DNA of 64,000 nucleotides from Taibaiella sp. (GTDB lineage: Bacteria; Bacteroidota; Bacteroidia; Chitinophagales; Chitinophagaceae). The stretch spans positions 434,001 to 498,000 of the forward strand of contig JAHBTQ010000001.1 in NCBI GenBank assembly GCA_019638495.1. Direction: 5' to 3'. Under the pieces are notes generated by a model. That model had not been told where the DNA came from, ran no database searches, and saw only the letters and a program-made list of their open reading frames with translations. Of this stretch, positions 54,141-62,125 are shown piece after piece. Position numbers and translations under genes: made by a program. Position 1 is the first letter of the stretch, and each line of letters starts with the position of its first letter.

Positions 54141-54149
54141 TCAAAAGTA
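54141..54149 (-). promoter_or_regulatory. -7 box of gmd-fcl
   Basis: On the - strand TACTTTTGA matches TAnnTTTG. The ATG is 18 bases away, giving a leader of about 13 bases. Confidence 0.5.
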
Positions 54150-54242
54150 GGAAAAACGGGCCTACTGTCCGTTTAACCGGCGGTTGCTGTCTTCGCACAC
54201 GGTTGTTCAAAAGGCAGGGATATAGCATTAACCCCCAATAAT

Positions 54243-54251
54243 TACCTTTGT
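54243..54251 (+). promoter_or_regulatory. -7 box of the Wzx-like flippase gene
   Basis: TACCTTTGT, full consensus, ends five bases before the ATG at 54257. The in-frame start at 54248 lies within the box and is excluded. Confidence 0.55.
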
Positions 54252-54256
54252 CGCTC

Positions 54257-55768
54257 ATGGGCATAGTGTTCAGGCAATCAGCAAAGAACGCCATAGTATC
54301 AGCCGCGGGGGCTGTGCTGGGCGCGATTGTCATTTTACTATCTACCAATTATATACAAAAGCGTGAATATGGTTTCATCGGCACCTTTACCACTTATGCA
54401 GTGGCCGGGGGGCAATTGCTTATTATTGGGCTCAACAGTACTATCGGCTTTTACGTACACAAGTATGCCGACGAACCACTGAAGAAGAAAAAGCTCATCA
54501 CCTGGTCGCTGGGCTTACCCACCATTATCCTTACGATTACCACTATTCTCTATTACCTGCTGCAGCCATGGATCATTAGCCTGCTGCAACCAGAGGACAG
54601 GTCTTTGCAACTCCGCTACTACAACTGGCTGCCGTTTTACACGCTTATGTTCATATACCTGGCGCTGCTGGAGCAGTACCTCAGTTCCCAACTCAAGGTG
54701 GCAGCAGCGGCCTTTATGCGGGAGGTAGCCTTCCGCCTGGGGTATGTGGCGCTGATATTGCTTTACGCATTTGGCGTTGTGGGCATGGACACACTAGTAA
54801 CAGGAAACGTGCTGCTATACCTGCTGCCTGTGGGCGCCATGTTCCTCCTTGCGAGGAGTACCAAGGATTTTGGATTTACGTTAAAGAGCGGCACGTTTTC
54901 GCAGGAAGAGGTAAAGGAAATGGCCCACTTTACCTGGTACCACTTTCTGATGGCCTCGTCAATATTGCTCATCAACTATATGGACCAACTGCTGCTCCCT
55001 CTTTATGATAAGAGTGGCCTGGTTTCCGCGGGCATATACCGGAATGCTGTTTTTCTCATTTCTCTGCTGCAAGTACCCTATCGCGCGCTGGTGCCGGCGA
55101 GCTATGCGGTGCTTGCCAAGGCGTTTGCTGAAAATGATACTGTAAAGGCGAAGGACCTCTTCAGTCGCTCGTCTGTGAATATATTCATCGCGACCACGTT
55201 TGTAGCGGCAGTGCTGTGCTGCAACCTGCAAAATGTGCTTAACGTAATACCTGCGGGATATGACGCCATCACGGGAGCCTTCCTTATATTACTGGCAGGC
55301 AACCTGGTAAACATTGCCACAGGCATGAACGACCAGGTGCTTTCTATTACCAACTACTACAAGTTTAACTTTTATCTGTCGCTGGTGCTTATGGTTTCGC
55401 TTTACTTCCTGCTGCGCTTCCTGGTGCCGGTTTATGGAGTGTATGGCGCGGCTATTGCGACATCAGTAACAATGATCGTCTTCAACCTTATCAAGACGTT
55501 CTTCATCTGGCGCAAGCTGGATATGCTCCCATTCTCAAAAGGGACACTGGTCATCCTTGTGGCCGCCGTGCCTGCGCTTGCAGCCGGATATTTCTTTCCT
55601 CATTTTTTCAGCGAGGTGAGGCATAAATACGTCCACGCACTGATTGACGCATGCCTGCGCAGCGGGGTGATACTGGTCGTTTACCTGCTAATGCTGTTGT
55701 GGCTCAAACCTTCGGCCGACCTGGAGGAGTATATAGCTCAGATAAGAAAGAACAAAAGGCTATTCTAA
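54257..55768 (+). CDS. Wzx-like polysaccharide flippase (MOP superfamily)
   Basis: 503 residues with 12 to 14 predicted transmembrane helices. [20 protein letters not shown] opens the protein; [20 protein letters not shown] and later [20 protein letters not shown] are typical of oligosaccharide flippases. It likely moves lipid-linked repeat units across the inner membrane for the fucose-containing polymer made by GT2, gmd and fcl. Its stop interlocks with that of the convergent DUF3108 gene (CTAA). Confidence 0.85.
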   Translation: MGIVFRQSAKNAIVSAAGAVLGAIVILLSTNYIQKREYGFIGTFTTYAVAGGQLLIIGLNSTIGFYVHKYADEPLKKKKLITWSLGLPTIILTITTILYYLLQPWIISLLQPEDRSLQLRYYNWLPFYTLMFIYLALLEQYLSSQLKVAAAAFMREVAFRLGYVALILLYAFGVVGMDTLVTGNVLLYLLPVGAMFLLARSTKDFGFTLKSGTFSQEEVKEMAHFTWYHFLMASSILLINYMDQLLLPLYDKSGLVSAGIYRNAVFLISLLQVPYRALVPASYAVLAKAFAENDTVKAKDLFSRSSVNIFIATTFVAAVLCCNLQNVLNVIPAGYDAITGAFLILLAGNLVNIATGMNDQVLSITNYYKFNFYLSLVLMVSLYFLLRFLVPVYGVYGAAIATSVTMIVFNLIKTFFIWRKLDMLPFSKGTLVILVAAVPALAAGYFFPHFFSEVRHKYVHALIDACLRSGVILVVYLLMLLWLKPSADLEEYIAQIRKNKRLF

Positions 55769-56646
55769 TCATCGATCTTAATGATGGAGCTGAATGGATT
55801 TGCCAGACCGGCATAGTCCATAAGGTCAGCCTTTACGCTGCCCACCACTATAGGGCTGCTCACGCGCAGGGGCAGGTGGTTCTTGTCGTCGCTTACCCAT
55901 ACCGTCATTCCCTCTCCACCGCTGAACATGGTACCCTCAATAAGGAGCGGCACTATTTTTATCGCGTTAAACGTCCCCTTCTTGGTCTTCACTTTCTCCT
56001 TACCCATATACTTTATGTATAGTGAATAGAGCTTGTCATCAAGGAACATATCGAAGGGTATCCTTGTACCGGGTGTGTACTTGTTATAATCAATGTTTCG
56101 GGCAAAGTAGATAGCCGATACAACGTCCTGCGTGCAGCGGGAAATAGGGTGACGGTTCCCGTTAGCCAGGGTAGCAACGTTTTCTGTACGGTCGAATTTG
56201 ATGTCGTGTCGAAAACTTATATGGCCCTCATTGATGGTGCGAGAGTGCCTTAACGGTAGCAGTGTCTGCTGGTCTATATAGCTCTCATACAGGTCGCGCA
56301 CCTTGTAAAACCACTCATATGATGGGGCAGTTCGGCCATCCCCTTTTACGTAATAAGAGGGCTTGCCATTGTAAGTAGTGGACTGCACCGTGAACACTGC
56401 GTTACCGGCATATATCCATATAAAGCCCATGTTGTAGTAGGCCTGGAATACTAGTTTCTCACCGGGCCTGTAAGCCGTGTTCACTGTGTTACAAAAGTCG
56501 TTCTGTGCATTAGAAACGGAAAATCCCGTTAGCAGCGATAGGGTAAGGAGTAGTTTCTTCGTCTTTGAAAGAAGGGTGGCAGCTTTGGCCACCGTATCGC
56601 CTGGTTCCATGTCGTTTTTATTTGTCAATGTGGCTACCTGAGCCAT
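55765..56646 (-). CDS. DUF3108-family exported protein
   Basis: 293 residues from the ATG at 56646, which overlaps the YbhN-like stop by 13 bases; a second ATG at 56610 (MEPGDTVAKAATLLSKTKKL) gives a tidier signal peptide. Mature motifs are YRPGEKLVFQAYYNMGFIWI, YWFYKVRDL-like strands (YEWFYKVRDLYESYID) and MTVWVSDDKNHLPLRVSSPI, the DUF3108 pattern. Periplasmic, function unknown. Cotranscribed with the YbhN-like gene. Confidence 0.82.
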   Translation of the reverse strand: MAQVATLTNKNDMEPGDTVAKAATLLSKTKKLLLTLSLLTGFSVSNAQNDFCNTVNTAYRPGEKLVFQAYYNMGFIWIYAGNAVFTVQSTTYNGKPSYYVKGDGRTAPSYEWFYKVRDLYESYIDQQTLLPLRHSRTINEGHISFRHDIKFDRTENVATLANGNRHPISRCTQDVVSAIYFARNIDYNKYTPGTRIPFDMFLDDKLYSLYIKYMGKEKVKTKKGTFNAIKIVPLLIEGTMFSGGEGMTVWVSDDKNHLPLRVSSPIVVGSVKADLMDYAGLANPFSSIIKIDD

Positions 56647-57578
56647 TTCATCCTGATAATTAATATACTCCCCAGTATTGCCGGCACCACTATGTTCATC
56701 ACCCACATGGCCGTTGTGGCCGCCAGAATGCCAACACTGTTTGAAGAGTATTGCCCGAAGATATACAAGCTTACCGCACCGCGGACACCCAGCTCTGTTA
56801 ATGCGAGCGAAGGCACTACTGCCATGACCCAGAAGAACAGCGCCCCAAGGCAAAAACCCGGCAGGAGCGGTATATCAACGTTCATCCACCGAAGTAAAAA
56901 CAAATACTGTGCCGTAAAGACACAAACCCGAAGCACAGATATGCCCAGAACCTTAAGTTTATCTGTCGCAGGCACGCGCGCCATAAGGCGCCCATATACC
57001 GCAAACCTGCGCAGCACGCGGCTTTGCTCCATCCTCGGCAGCCAGGAATGAAAGCGCCAGTAGACGATAGCTATAAAAATGTTAAGAGTGATACAAGCCA
57101 CCAAAGCCAGCCTGGCTATAGGCGCCGGAGCCGTAGCGTTGTAATAAATAAGGCCCAACAAACCTACCGTGTACATACCTGCCAGTTGTGACACCACACC
57201 CGACACCGATATATTAATGTAGCTGAATGTATTGCTGCCGCCCAGGTATAAAATGCGCCCCGGATACTCCCCAATTCGGTTGGGGGTGATCACGGAAAAT
57301 GCCACACCTGCCAGGTAGGAGGTCACAGCTCTGACGTAGCGCACCGGCTCTACCCAGGACACCAGCGAAAACCACTTATATGCCTCCAGCGCCGAATTGA
57401 ACAACATAAACACCAGTGCCAGTATTGCGAAGCCCACCGGCCCCGTGTGGTTCCATGCCACTGACGACGCATCGCTCACCTGCTTCATTACCTGGGTATA
57501 GATAGACCATAGCAGCAGCGCACTGATAGCGGCGCCCAAACCATAGTTAAGCCATATTTTGGTACTTTTGTTTAACAC
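56634..57578 (-). CDS. YbhN/AglD-like lysylphosphatidylglycerol synthase-type membrane protein
   Basis: 314 residues from the GTG at 57578 (LNKSTKIWLNYGLGAAISAL follows). About eight transmembrane helices; RYVRAVTSYLAGVAFSVITP and NRIGEYPGRILYL are the UPF0104 signature. The family includes the transmembrane half of MprF; here it is a stand-alone protein without the synthase domain. The start is two bases from the divergent ruvC ATG, so the promoter of each gene lies inside the other. Role unknown. Confidence 0.82.
   Translation of the reverse strand: MLNKSTKIWLNYGLGAAISALLLWSIYTQVMKQVSDASSVAWNHTGPVGFAILALVFMLFNSALEAYKWFSLVSWVEPVRYVRAVTSYLAGVAFSVITPNRIGEYPGRILYLGGSNTFSYINISVSGVVSQLAGMYTVGLLGLIYYNATAPAPIARLALVACITLNIFIAIVYWRFHSWLPRMEQSRVLRRFAVYGRLMARVPATDKLKVLGISVLRVCVFTAQYLFLLRWMNVDIPLLPGFCLGALFFWVMAVVPSLALTELGVRGAVSLYIFGQYSSNSVGILAATTAMWVMNIVVPAILGSILIIRMKWLR
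57563..57571 (+). promoter_or_regulatory. -7 box of ruvC, inside the YbhN-like coding region
   Basis: TACTTTTGT, full consensus, ends nine bases before the ruvC ATG and lies within codons of the divergent gene. Confidence 0.5.
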
Positions 57579-57580
57579 GA

Positions 57581-58183
57581 ATGAGCGGTATTTTACTAAA
57601 AGACAGCCAGGTAATACTTGGTATAGACCCCGGCACACTGGTAATGGGCTATGGCCTTATATCTGCAAACAAAAGTAACGTATCACTCATAGAAATGGGC
57701 GTGCTGCAACTGGGCAAGTACAAAGACCATTCTGAACGCCTGCACCATATCTTCCGCAAGATGGAAAGTCTGATTCAACTGCACCGCCCTACGGCAGTAG
57801 CCATTGAAGCCCCCTTTTTCGGAAAAAATGTGCAGAGCATGCTGAAGCTGGGCCGCGCCCAGGGTGTAGCAATGGCAGCAGCCATGATGGGCGGCCTGCA
57901 GCCGACCGAATATTCTCCCAGAAAAGTGAAACAATCTGTGACAGGACGTGGCAACGCCACCAAGGAGCAGGTGTGGAGCATGCTGCAGCATACACTGAAC
58001 ATAGTAGAAGATGTAAAATTTATGGACGCTACCGATGCCGTGGCCGTAGCGCTGTGTCACCACTACCAGTTCAGGCCGGAATTCATACTGGCCGAACCGG
58101 CTATAAAGGTGCCGACTGCTACAAAGAAAAAGGCCGACACATGGGCTACTTTCATATCACAAAACCCGGGAAGGGTTAAATGA
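57581..58183 (+). CDS. ruvC: Holliday-junction resolvase RuvC
   Basis: 200 residues, slightly longer than the usual 170 because of a basic C-terminal tail (KVPTATKKKADTWATFISQN). Catalytic acids are seen in ILGIDPGTLVMGYGL, VAIEAPFFGKN and MDATDAVAVALCHHY. It cuts four-way junctions with RuvAB. No ruvA or ruvB in the window. Confidence 0.96.
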   Translation: MSGILLKDSQVILGIDPGTLVMGYGLISANKSNVSLIEMGVLQLGKYKDHSERLHHIFRKMESLIQLHRPTAVAIEAPFFGKNVQSMLKLGRAQGVAMAAAMMGGLQPTEYSPRKVKQSVTGRGNATKEQVWSMLQHTLNIVEDVKFMDATDAVAVALCHHYQFRPEFILAEPAIKVPTATKKKADTWATFISQNPGRVK

Positions 58184-58204
58184 TAACACTCTATTACCGA
58201 TTAT

Positions 58205-58213
58205 TATATTTGT
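58205..58213 (+). promoter_or_regulatory. -7 box of the response-regulator gene
   Basis: TATATTTGT, full consensus, 65 bases before the ATG. Imperfect inverted motif CCGATTA (58197-58203) and TTATCGG flank it. Confidence 0.5.
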
Positions 58214-58277
58214 ATTTCCCCCTCCGTTATCGGCATAAGTATTATATTAGCAGGTGGAAAACCATACGTAGACCTTT

Positions 58278-58976
58278 ATGACGCAGCCCAAACTGAAGAT
58301 TCTTTTGGTAGAGGACGACCCTGTGCTGGGATATGTCGTGAAAGATTTCCTGCAAAAACAGGATTTCGAGGTGACACATTGTACAGACGGGGATGCTGCA
58401 TGGCACCAGTTCATGAAAAACATCTTCGACATCTGCCTGCTGGACATTATGCTGCCCGGTAAAAAGGATGGCATGGAGTTGGCAAACAGCATTCGTAAGA
58501 AAAACGAAAACATCCCCATCATCCTGCTATCGTCCAAGAACATGGACAACGACAAGATAGCCGGCTTTGAGAGTGGTGCAGACGACTATATCACCAAGCC
58601 ATACAACCTGCAGGAACTGCTGATGCGCATACAGGTATTTGTGAAGCGCAGTAAGAAGAAGGAAGATCTGGGTCCTGTATCGTTTAACATCGGCGAACTT
58701 ATTTTTGACTACACCAACCTACTTCTGAAAAACGACAAGGTAGAATACCAGCTTACACAGCGCGAAGCTGACCTGGTACGTTACCTGTGCCTCAACGCTA
58801 ATCGCGTGCTGAAGCGAGACGAAATACTGCTGAACGTATGGGGTAAGGACGACTACTTCCTGGGCCGCAGTATGGACGTGTTCATTACCAAAATAAGGAA
58901 GTACCTGAAGTCGCAGACGGCTGCTAAGCTGCAGACGATACATGGCATCGGTTTCAAGTTTAACTACAACCCGTAA
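58278..58976 (+). CDS. OmpR-family response regulator (orphan)
   Basis: 232 residues. Receiver domain with KILLVEDDPVLGYVV, phospho-acceptor aspartate in DICLLDIMLPGKKDGMEL, switch residue in IILLSSKNMD and lysine in DDYITKPYNLQELL. The C-terminal winged helix shows LTQREADLVRYLCLNANRVL, KRDEILLNVWG and FITKIRKYLK. It resembles the Bacteroidota RprY group. No histidine kinase gene is adjacent, so its partner must lie elsewhere. Confidence 0.92.
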   Translation: MTQPKLKILLVEDDPVLGYVVKDFLQKQDFEVTHCTDGDAAWHQFMKNIFDICLLDIMLPGKKDGMELANSIRKKNENIPIILLSSKNMDNDKIAGFESGADDYITKPYNLQELLMRIQVFVKRSKKKEDLGPVSFNIGELIFDYTNLLLKNDKVEYQLTQREADLVRYLCLNANRVLKRDEILLNVWGKDDYFLGRSMDVFITKIRKYLKSQTAAKLQTIHGIGFKFNYNP

Positions 58977-58994
58977 CAGTGCGGGATAATCATA

Positions 58995-59159
58995 CTAACG
59001 TGCAGGCTCCGAAACAGGAGCCTGTTTTATTAGACCCTTGTCCTCCTTGCTAAACACGAACTCCTTAAGCATGACGTAGCAAAGGGGTAACAGTACAATG
59101 GCAATGAATATAGCGGCAAATATCTGCCCGTTCCTTTTTTCCTTCTGGGTTTGCTCCAC
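58995..59159 (-). CDS. Candidate 54-residue single-span membrane protein
   Basis: GTG-start frame of 55 codons (EQTQKEKRNGQIFAAIFI follows the first residue). One hydrophobic helix spans about residues 13-30, with charged KEKR before it and KEFVFSKEDK after it, so the topology is plausible. It begins 11 bases after the MutS-like stop on the same strand. The response-regulator terminator hairpin lies within its last codons. Family unknown; it may be real because the frame is short, acid-base balanced and membrane-like, but it is unproven. Confidence 0.4.
   Translation of the reverse strand: MEQTQKEKRNGQIFAAIFIAIVLLPLCYVMLKEFVFSKEDKGLIKQAPVSEPAR
59003..59029 (+). terminator. Terminator of the response-regulator gene
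   Basis: Perfect 8-bp stem CAGGCTCC (59003-59010) and GGAGCCTG (59017-59024), then TTTTATT, 26 bases after the stop. Confidence 0.75.
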
Positions 59160-59170
59160 GATCGTTTGCT

Positions 59171-60505
59171 TTACCGGCGCGCCTTCCTGCTACTGAGCAG
59201 ATCAATCACGCCCTCCTGCTGCAAAATTAAGTAACCGATACGGTCATTTGAAATACCGGGCTTCAACTGATAGGTAAATGTGTACTGCCCATCAGCCGAG
59301 ATATTGGTGACGAAGTGCGCAAACACAATTCGTTCATCAGCGTTGAACTGCTGTGCTACCTCGTAGAGGTGGGTGGACAACGCCATTACATGGTTCGGGT
59401 GATTCATGAGACCTGTTACTACCGCTCGTGTACACTCAAATGCATCGTGCACATTGGTGCCCTTAAACAACTCATCCATCAGGGCCAGGCGTGTGCCGGG
59501 TTCGCTAATCTGCGCGGCTATCAGCTTCATACGCTGCACCTCTGCAAAAAAGTAGCTTTCGCCCTTTAGTATGTTATCCTCCGTATGCATGTTGGTGATG
59601 ATGCCGTGCATGAAGCTGGTTCGCAGCCTGGCCGCAGGCACGCCCATACCCAGGTGGGCCAGCAGGGAGGTAACACCCAATGCACGTAGGAAGGTCGTCT
59701 TGCCGGACATATTGGCTCCTGTTAATAACATAAAATTCTGCCCTTCACTAAAAGAAACATCGTAGGCAACAGGTGAACTTATAAGCGGGTGCCAGAAACC
59801 GGATGCATGTAGCAGCACCGGCTTTTCGGGCAGCAGCTCAGGGAATGTCCATTTGTGTTCCAGCGTGGCAAGGGCCAGAGAATGCCATGCATCCAGCCGC
59901 GCATAGATAGCTATGAGGCGGTAGGTGATATTCTTCATCTCGCGCCGTGCCCTGTATTGCAGCATTTGCAACTGGGTAAATGCGGTGCGCTCAGTAACTG
60001 CGATAAGCTCTTCTGTGAGCGGATATTGCAGTTCACTTTTTATGGACTCTAACTCACGTCGCAAAAATGCGGGTAATCCCTCATCCTCCAGCAGATCTGA
60101 AAGCTGCGTGCATCCGTTGAGAAAATCTGAAAGGTGCGATACCGAGAACTTTGTGAAGAAATACTCCCGCTTGTTGAACATCTTCTGAAGCAACTGTGCT
60201 ACCAAACCCGCAATGCCGGTGGCAGGTGGGGCGGTGTTATCGGCCGCCTCAAAAAACTTCTCCAGCATCACCAACGTGCCATTGGAAATACCGGCGGGCC
60301 AGCGGCCGGGCTGTGCATGCCAATAGCGAATGACATCCTGCAGATCGCTCAATGCTTCATAAGAAGCAGGTGGCTGTAGTATGTGCTTTCGCAGCGCCTC
60401 GCGCCCCTCCTGTGTCACCGTTCTATCTATCAGCGCAAATACCCCACCGCTGCCATCTGCAGGGAATATGGATAGGTCTTTAAGGGTGGTTTTGTCGTTT
60501 TGCAT
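59171..60505 (-). CDS. MutS-like ATPase lacking the mismatch-recognition domain
   Basis: 444 residues, about half of MutS. The N-terminal half holds MutS core and lever-like helices (MutS domain III), and the C-terminal half the ABC ATPase: Walker A LTGANMSGKTTFLRALG, signature HTEDNILKGESYFFAEVQRM, Walker B RLALMDELFKGTNVHDA, then ALSTHLYEVAQQF. Domains I and II (with the FxE mismatch motif) are absent, as in MutS-related proteins common in Bacteroidota. It is unlikely to be the main mismatch repair MutS; role unknown. Confidence 0.88.
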   Translation of the reverse strand: MQNDKTTLKDLSIFPADGSGGVFALIDRTVTQEGREALRKHILQPPASYEALSDLQDVIRYWHAQPGRWPAGISNGTLVMLEKFFEAADNTAPPATGIAGLVAQLLQKMFNKREYFFTKFSVSHLSDFLNGCTQLSDLLEDEGLPAFLRRELESIKSELQYPLTEELIAVTERTAFTQLQMLQYRARREMKNITYRLIAIYARLDAWHSLALATLEHKWTFPELLPEKPVLLHASGFWHPLISSPVAYDVSFSEGQNFMLLTGANMSGKTTFLRALGVTSLLAHLGMGVPAARLRTSFMHGIITNMHTEDNILKGESYFFAEVQRMKLIAAQISEPGTRLALMDELFKGTNVHDAFECTRAVVTGLMNHPNHVMALSTHLYEVAQQFNADERIVFAHFVTNISADGQYTFTYQLKPGISNDRIGYLILQQEGVIDLLSSRKARR

Positions 60506-60735
60506 GTAGTCCTTAAAAGCAGGCAGGTATTATATACCCTAGATTCATTTTTGGGAGTATTCCATAAGCAGCGATGAGATGAAAGCCGCTACAGCACAAA
60601 CTTATGCAATCTTCGGTAAGGTATAAAAGGGTATATTTAGGTATAATTGGGTATAGAAATTTCTGAGGGCAAATTCCAAAAATCAAATTCCAAATTCCAG
60701 CACCTATACGATTCTGGTAGCTAGAAAGGAATTGC

Positions 60736-60830
60736 GGCACAAAGGTAGAGCGGGCGTTTATTATTTGGTGCAGTGGGAATGAATTTGTGAATATCTTTTG
60801 ATGCGAGCGAGGACTGCGCGGGCGGGCGGG
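60736..60830. repeat. 95-bp direct repeat, copy 1
   Basis: Begins GGCACAAAGGTAGAGCGGGC and ends in the G-rich GCGGGCGGGCGGG run. It matches copy 2 at 61748-61842 at about 92 of 95 positions in the same orientation. Read on the - strand it contains a TACCTTTGT -7 box, so it may carry promoter activity. Confidence 0.85.
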
Positions 60831-60844
60831 CATTCTTTTTTTCA

Positions 60845-60853
60845 TAAATTTGT
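60845..60853 (+). promoter_or_regulatory. -7 box of mntA-hepT
   Basis: TAAATTTGT, full consensus, then TTC and ATG at 60857; a leaderless start is predicted. Confidence 0.55.
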
Positions 60854-60856
60854 TTC

Positions 60857-61147
60857 ATGTTATCTACTCAGCAAATCAATATCATTATTGATACGATGAT
60901 GCCGTTCCATCCTACCAGGATAGGAATTTTCGGATCAGCGGCCCGCGGAGTAGATACGGCTGAAAGCGACATCGACATTTTGTATAACTTCCGTGATACT
61001 GTTGGTTTGTTCAGCTTAGTAAAACTGCAAAACGAACTGGAACACAGACTTCATAAAAAGGTAGACCTCGTGTCAGAGAGATATGCGCACCCGAAATTGA
61101 AGCCGCAAATCCTAAACGACCTGAAAATTATTTATGAGGGCCGATAA
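60857..61147 (+). CDS. mntA: MntA-type minimal nucleotidyltransferase antitoxin
   Basis: 96 residues. The nucleotidyltransferase motif is IGIFGSAARGVDTAESDIDI, with the two acidic residues in SDIDI and a third in KKVDLVS. In type VII modules this protein AMPylates and silences the HEPN toxin. Its stop overlaps hepT by 14 bases, a strong sign of coupled translation. The pair sits between 95-bp direct repeats. Confidence 0.93.
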   Translation: MLSTQQINIIIDTMMPFHPTRIGIFGSAARGVDTAESDIDILYNFRDTVGLFSLVKLQNELEHRLHKKVDLVSERYAHPKLKPQILNDLKIIYEGR

Positions 61148-61481
61148 AGATCTGTTCAGGCTTGAGCATATCGCATATTCTATCGGAAAGATAGTAGAGT
61201 TGACACGGCTACTGCACTCCTACGACAATTTTGAAAAGAAATGGATTGAGCAGGATGCACTAATCCGGAACTTTGAGATAATTGGTGAGGCTTCGACTCA
61301 CGTTTCCCAGGAAATAAAAGATAAACATCCCGACGTGGCGTGGAACGAAATGAAGGGTCTTAGAAATTTTATCTCGCACGAGTATTTTGGATTGCAACTA
61401 GACAGTATCTGGCATACGGCTATAAACGATATACCTGTACTAAAAAGGCAAGTAGAAGCTATTATTGAAAGTTTGCGGTAA
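61134..61481 (+). CDS. hepT: HepT-type HEPN ribonuclease toxin (DUF86)
   Basis: 115 residues, all helical. The HEPN nuclease motif is RNFISHEYF (Rx4H followed by a tyrosine), preceded by RNFEIIGEASTHVSQEIK, the family's conserved first motif. The tyrosine after the histidine is the site modified by MntA in characterised systems. It is predicted to cut RNA when not modified. The start overlaps mntA. Confidence 0.93.
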   Translation: MRADKDLFRLEHIAYSIGKIVELTRLLHSYDNFEKKWIEQDALIRNFEIIGEASTHVSQEIKDKHPDVAWNEMKGLRNFISHEYFGLQLDSIWHTAINDIPVLKRQVEAIIESLR

Positions 61482-61603
61482 GGAATTGTGAATTGTATTT
61501 CTTGTATCTCAAACCAGGCCTTCTACCACCACTGCTCTTTCAAGTGCGTTACAAACAAGGACGACTGAACATTTTTGGGGAGCAGCTTGTTAGTTAATAT
61601 ATT

Positions 61604-61620
61604 GGCGGTTGCAAACCGCC
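61604..61620. repeat. REP-like palindrome, copy C
   Basis: GGCGGTTGCAAACCGCC, perfect arms around GTT-GCA-AAC. The next 60 bases resemble those after copy A at 14111. Confidence 0.65.
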
Positions 61621-61696
61621 TCCTTGCGTGTGGCTCAGGTTGGCTTGCACTCGCGTGGCTACGCGCCACGAGGGAAAAAGGCCGCGAGGCTTTTAA

Positions 61697-61713
61697 GGGC
61701 GTTACAAACGCCC
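61697..61713. repeat. REP-like palindrome, copy D
   Basis: GGGCGTTACAAACGCCC; arms differ from copies A to C while the GTT-NNN-AAC core is kept. Confidence 0.6.
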
Positions 61714-61724
61714 TGCCATTGCAT

Positions 61725-61741
61725 CCTCGTTATAAACGAGG
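61725..61741. repeat. REP-like palindrome, copy E
   Basis: CCTCGTTATAAACGAGG, a further variant with its own complementary arms, directly before the second 95-bp repeat. Confidence 0.6.
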
Positions 61742-61747
61742 ACGAGT

Positions 61748-61842
61748 GGCACAAAGGTAGAGCGGGCGTTTTTCATTTGGTGCAGTGGGAATGAATTTGT
61801 GAATATCTTTTGATGCGAGCGAGGACTGCGCGGGCGGGGGGG
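61748..61842. repeat. 95-bp direct repeat, copy 2
   Basis: Same orientation as copy 1, offset 1012 bases. Differences are two bases in the T-rich segment and one in the G run. It closes the block holding mntA-hepT. Confidence 0.85.
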
Positions 61843-61858
61843 TAGAAGTGACTGTATT

Positions 61859-61875
61859 GGCGGTTGTGAACCGCT
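61859..61875. repeat. REP-like palindrome, copy F (imperfect)
   Basis: GGCGGTTGTGAACCGCT, imperfect at the last arm base, same core. Confidence 0.5.
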
Positions 61876-61957
61876 TCCTAGTGTTTGGAACGTGTATATC
61901 GCACACATGGAGAAAGTCCGAAGATCGAACTCATGTAGTATGCCCGAAGGGCAACCT

Positions 61958-61985
61958 GTAAATAGCCCCGGGTGCAACCCGGGGT
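61958..61985. repeat. 28-bp inverted repeat, left arm
   Basis: Starts GTAAATAGCCCCGGGT and ends AACCCGGGGT; it is the exact reverse complement of 62126-62153. The arm itself is a palindrome (CCCCGGGT...ACCCGGGG). Confidence 0.85.
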
Positions 61986-62125
61986 TGACGGCAACGATAT
62001 TCGCTAACCCTGCCGGGGTTGCCTGTAATACACAAACGCTATTGATACCGTGGAAATTGTAAAATCAAATTCCTCATGGACAGACAGGCAACCCGCTTCG
62101 GGGTTGTGTTACTAGTACGTCCGCT

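Larger units (their letters stand above)
60506..60856. other. 351-bp intergenic region before the MntA-HepT pair
   Basis: The gap holds several near-repeated GGGTATA/AGGTATAA motifs (about 60626-60655), AAATTCCAAAAATCAAATTCC-like direct repeats split in two (60670-60695), and the 95-bp repeat copy 1. A 110-codon reverse frame across it has no protein-like character. Confidence 0.5.

Noticed and set aside
53011..54348. Long N-terminal extension of gmd
   Set aside because: The extension covers the gmd promoter box and the divergent flippase promoter; the conserved protein begins at 54123.
60513..60845. 110-codon reverse frame between the MutS-like gene and mntA
   Set aside because: Consists of repeat and AT-rich spacer DNA, including the 95-bp repeat.
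61604..61875. CRISPR-like spacing of palindromes
   Set aside because: Arms differ between copies and spacing is irregular (93, 28, 134 bases), with no cas genes; these are REP-like hairpins.
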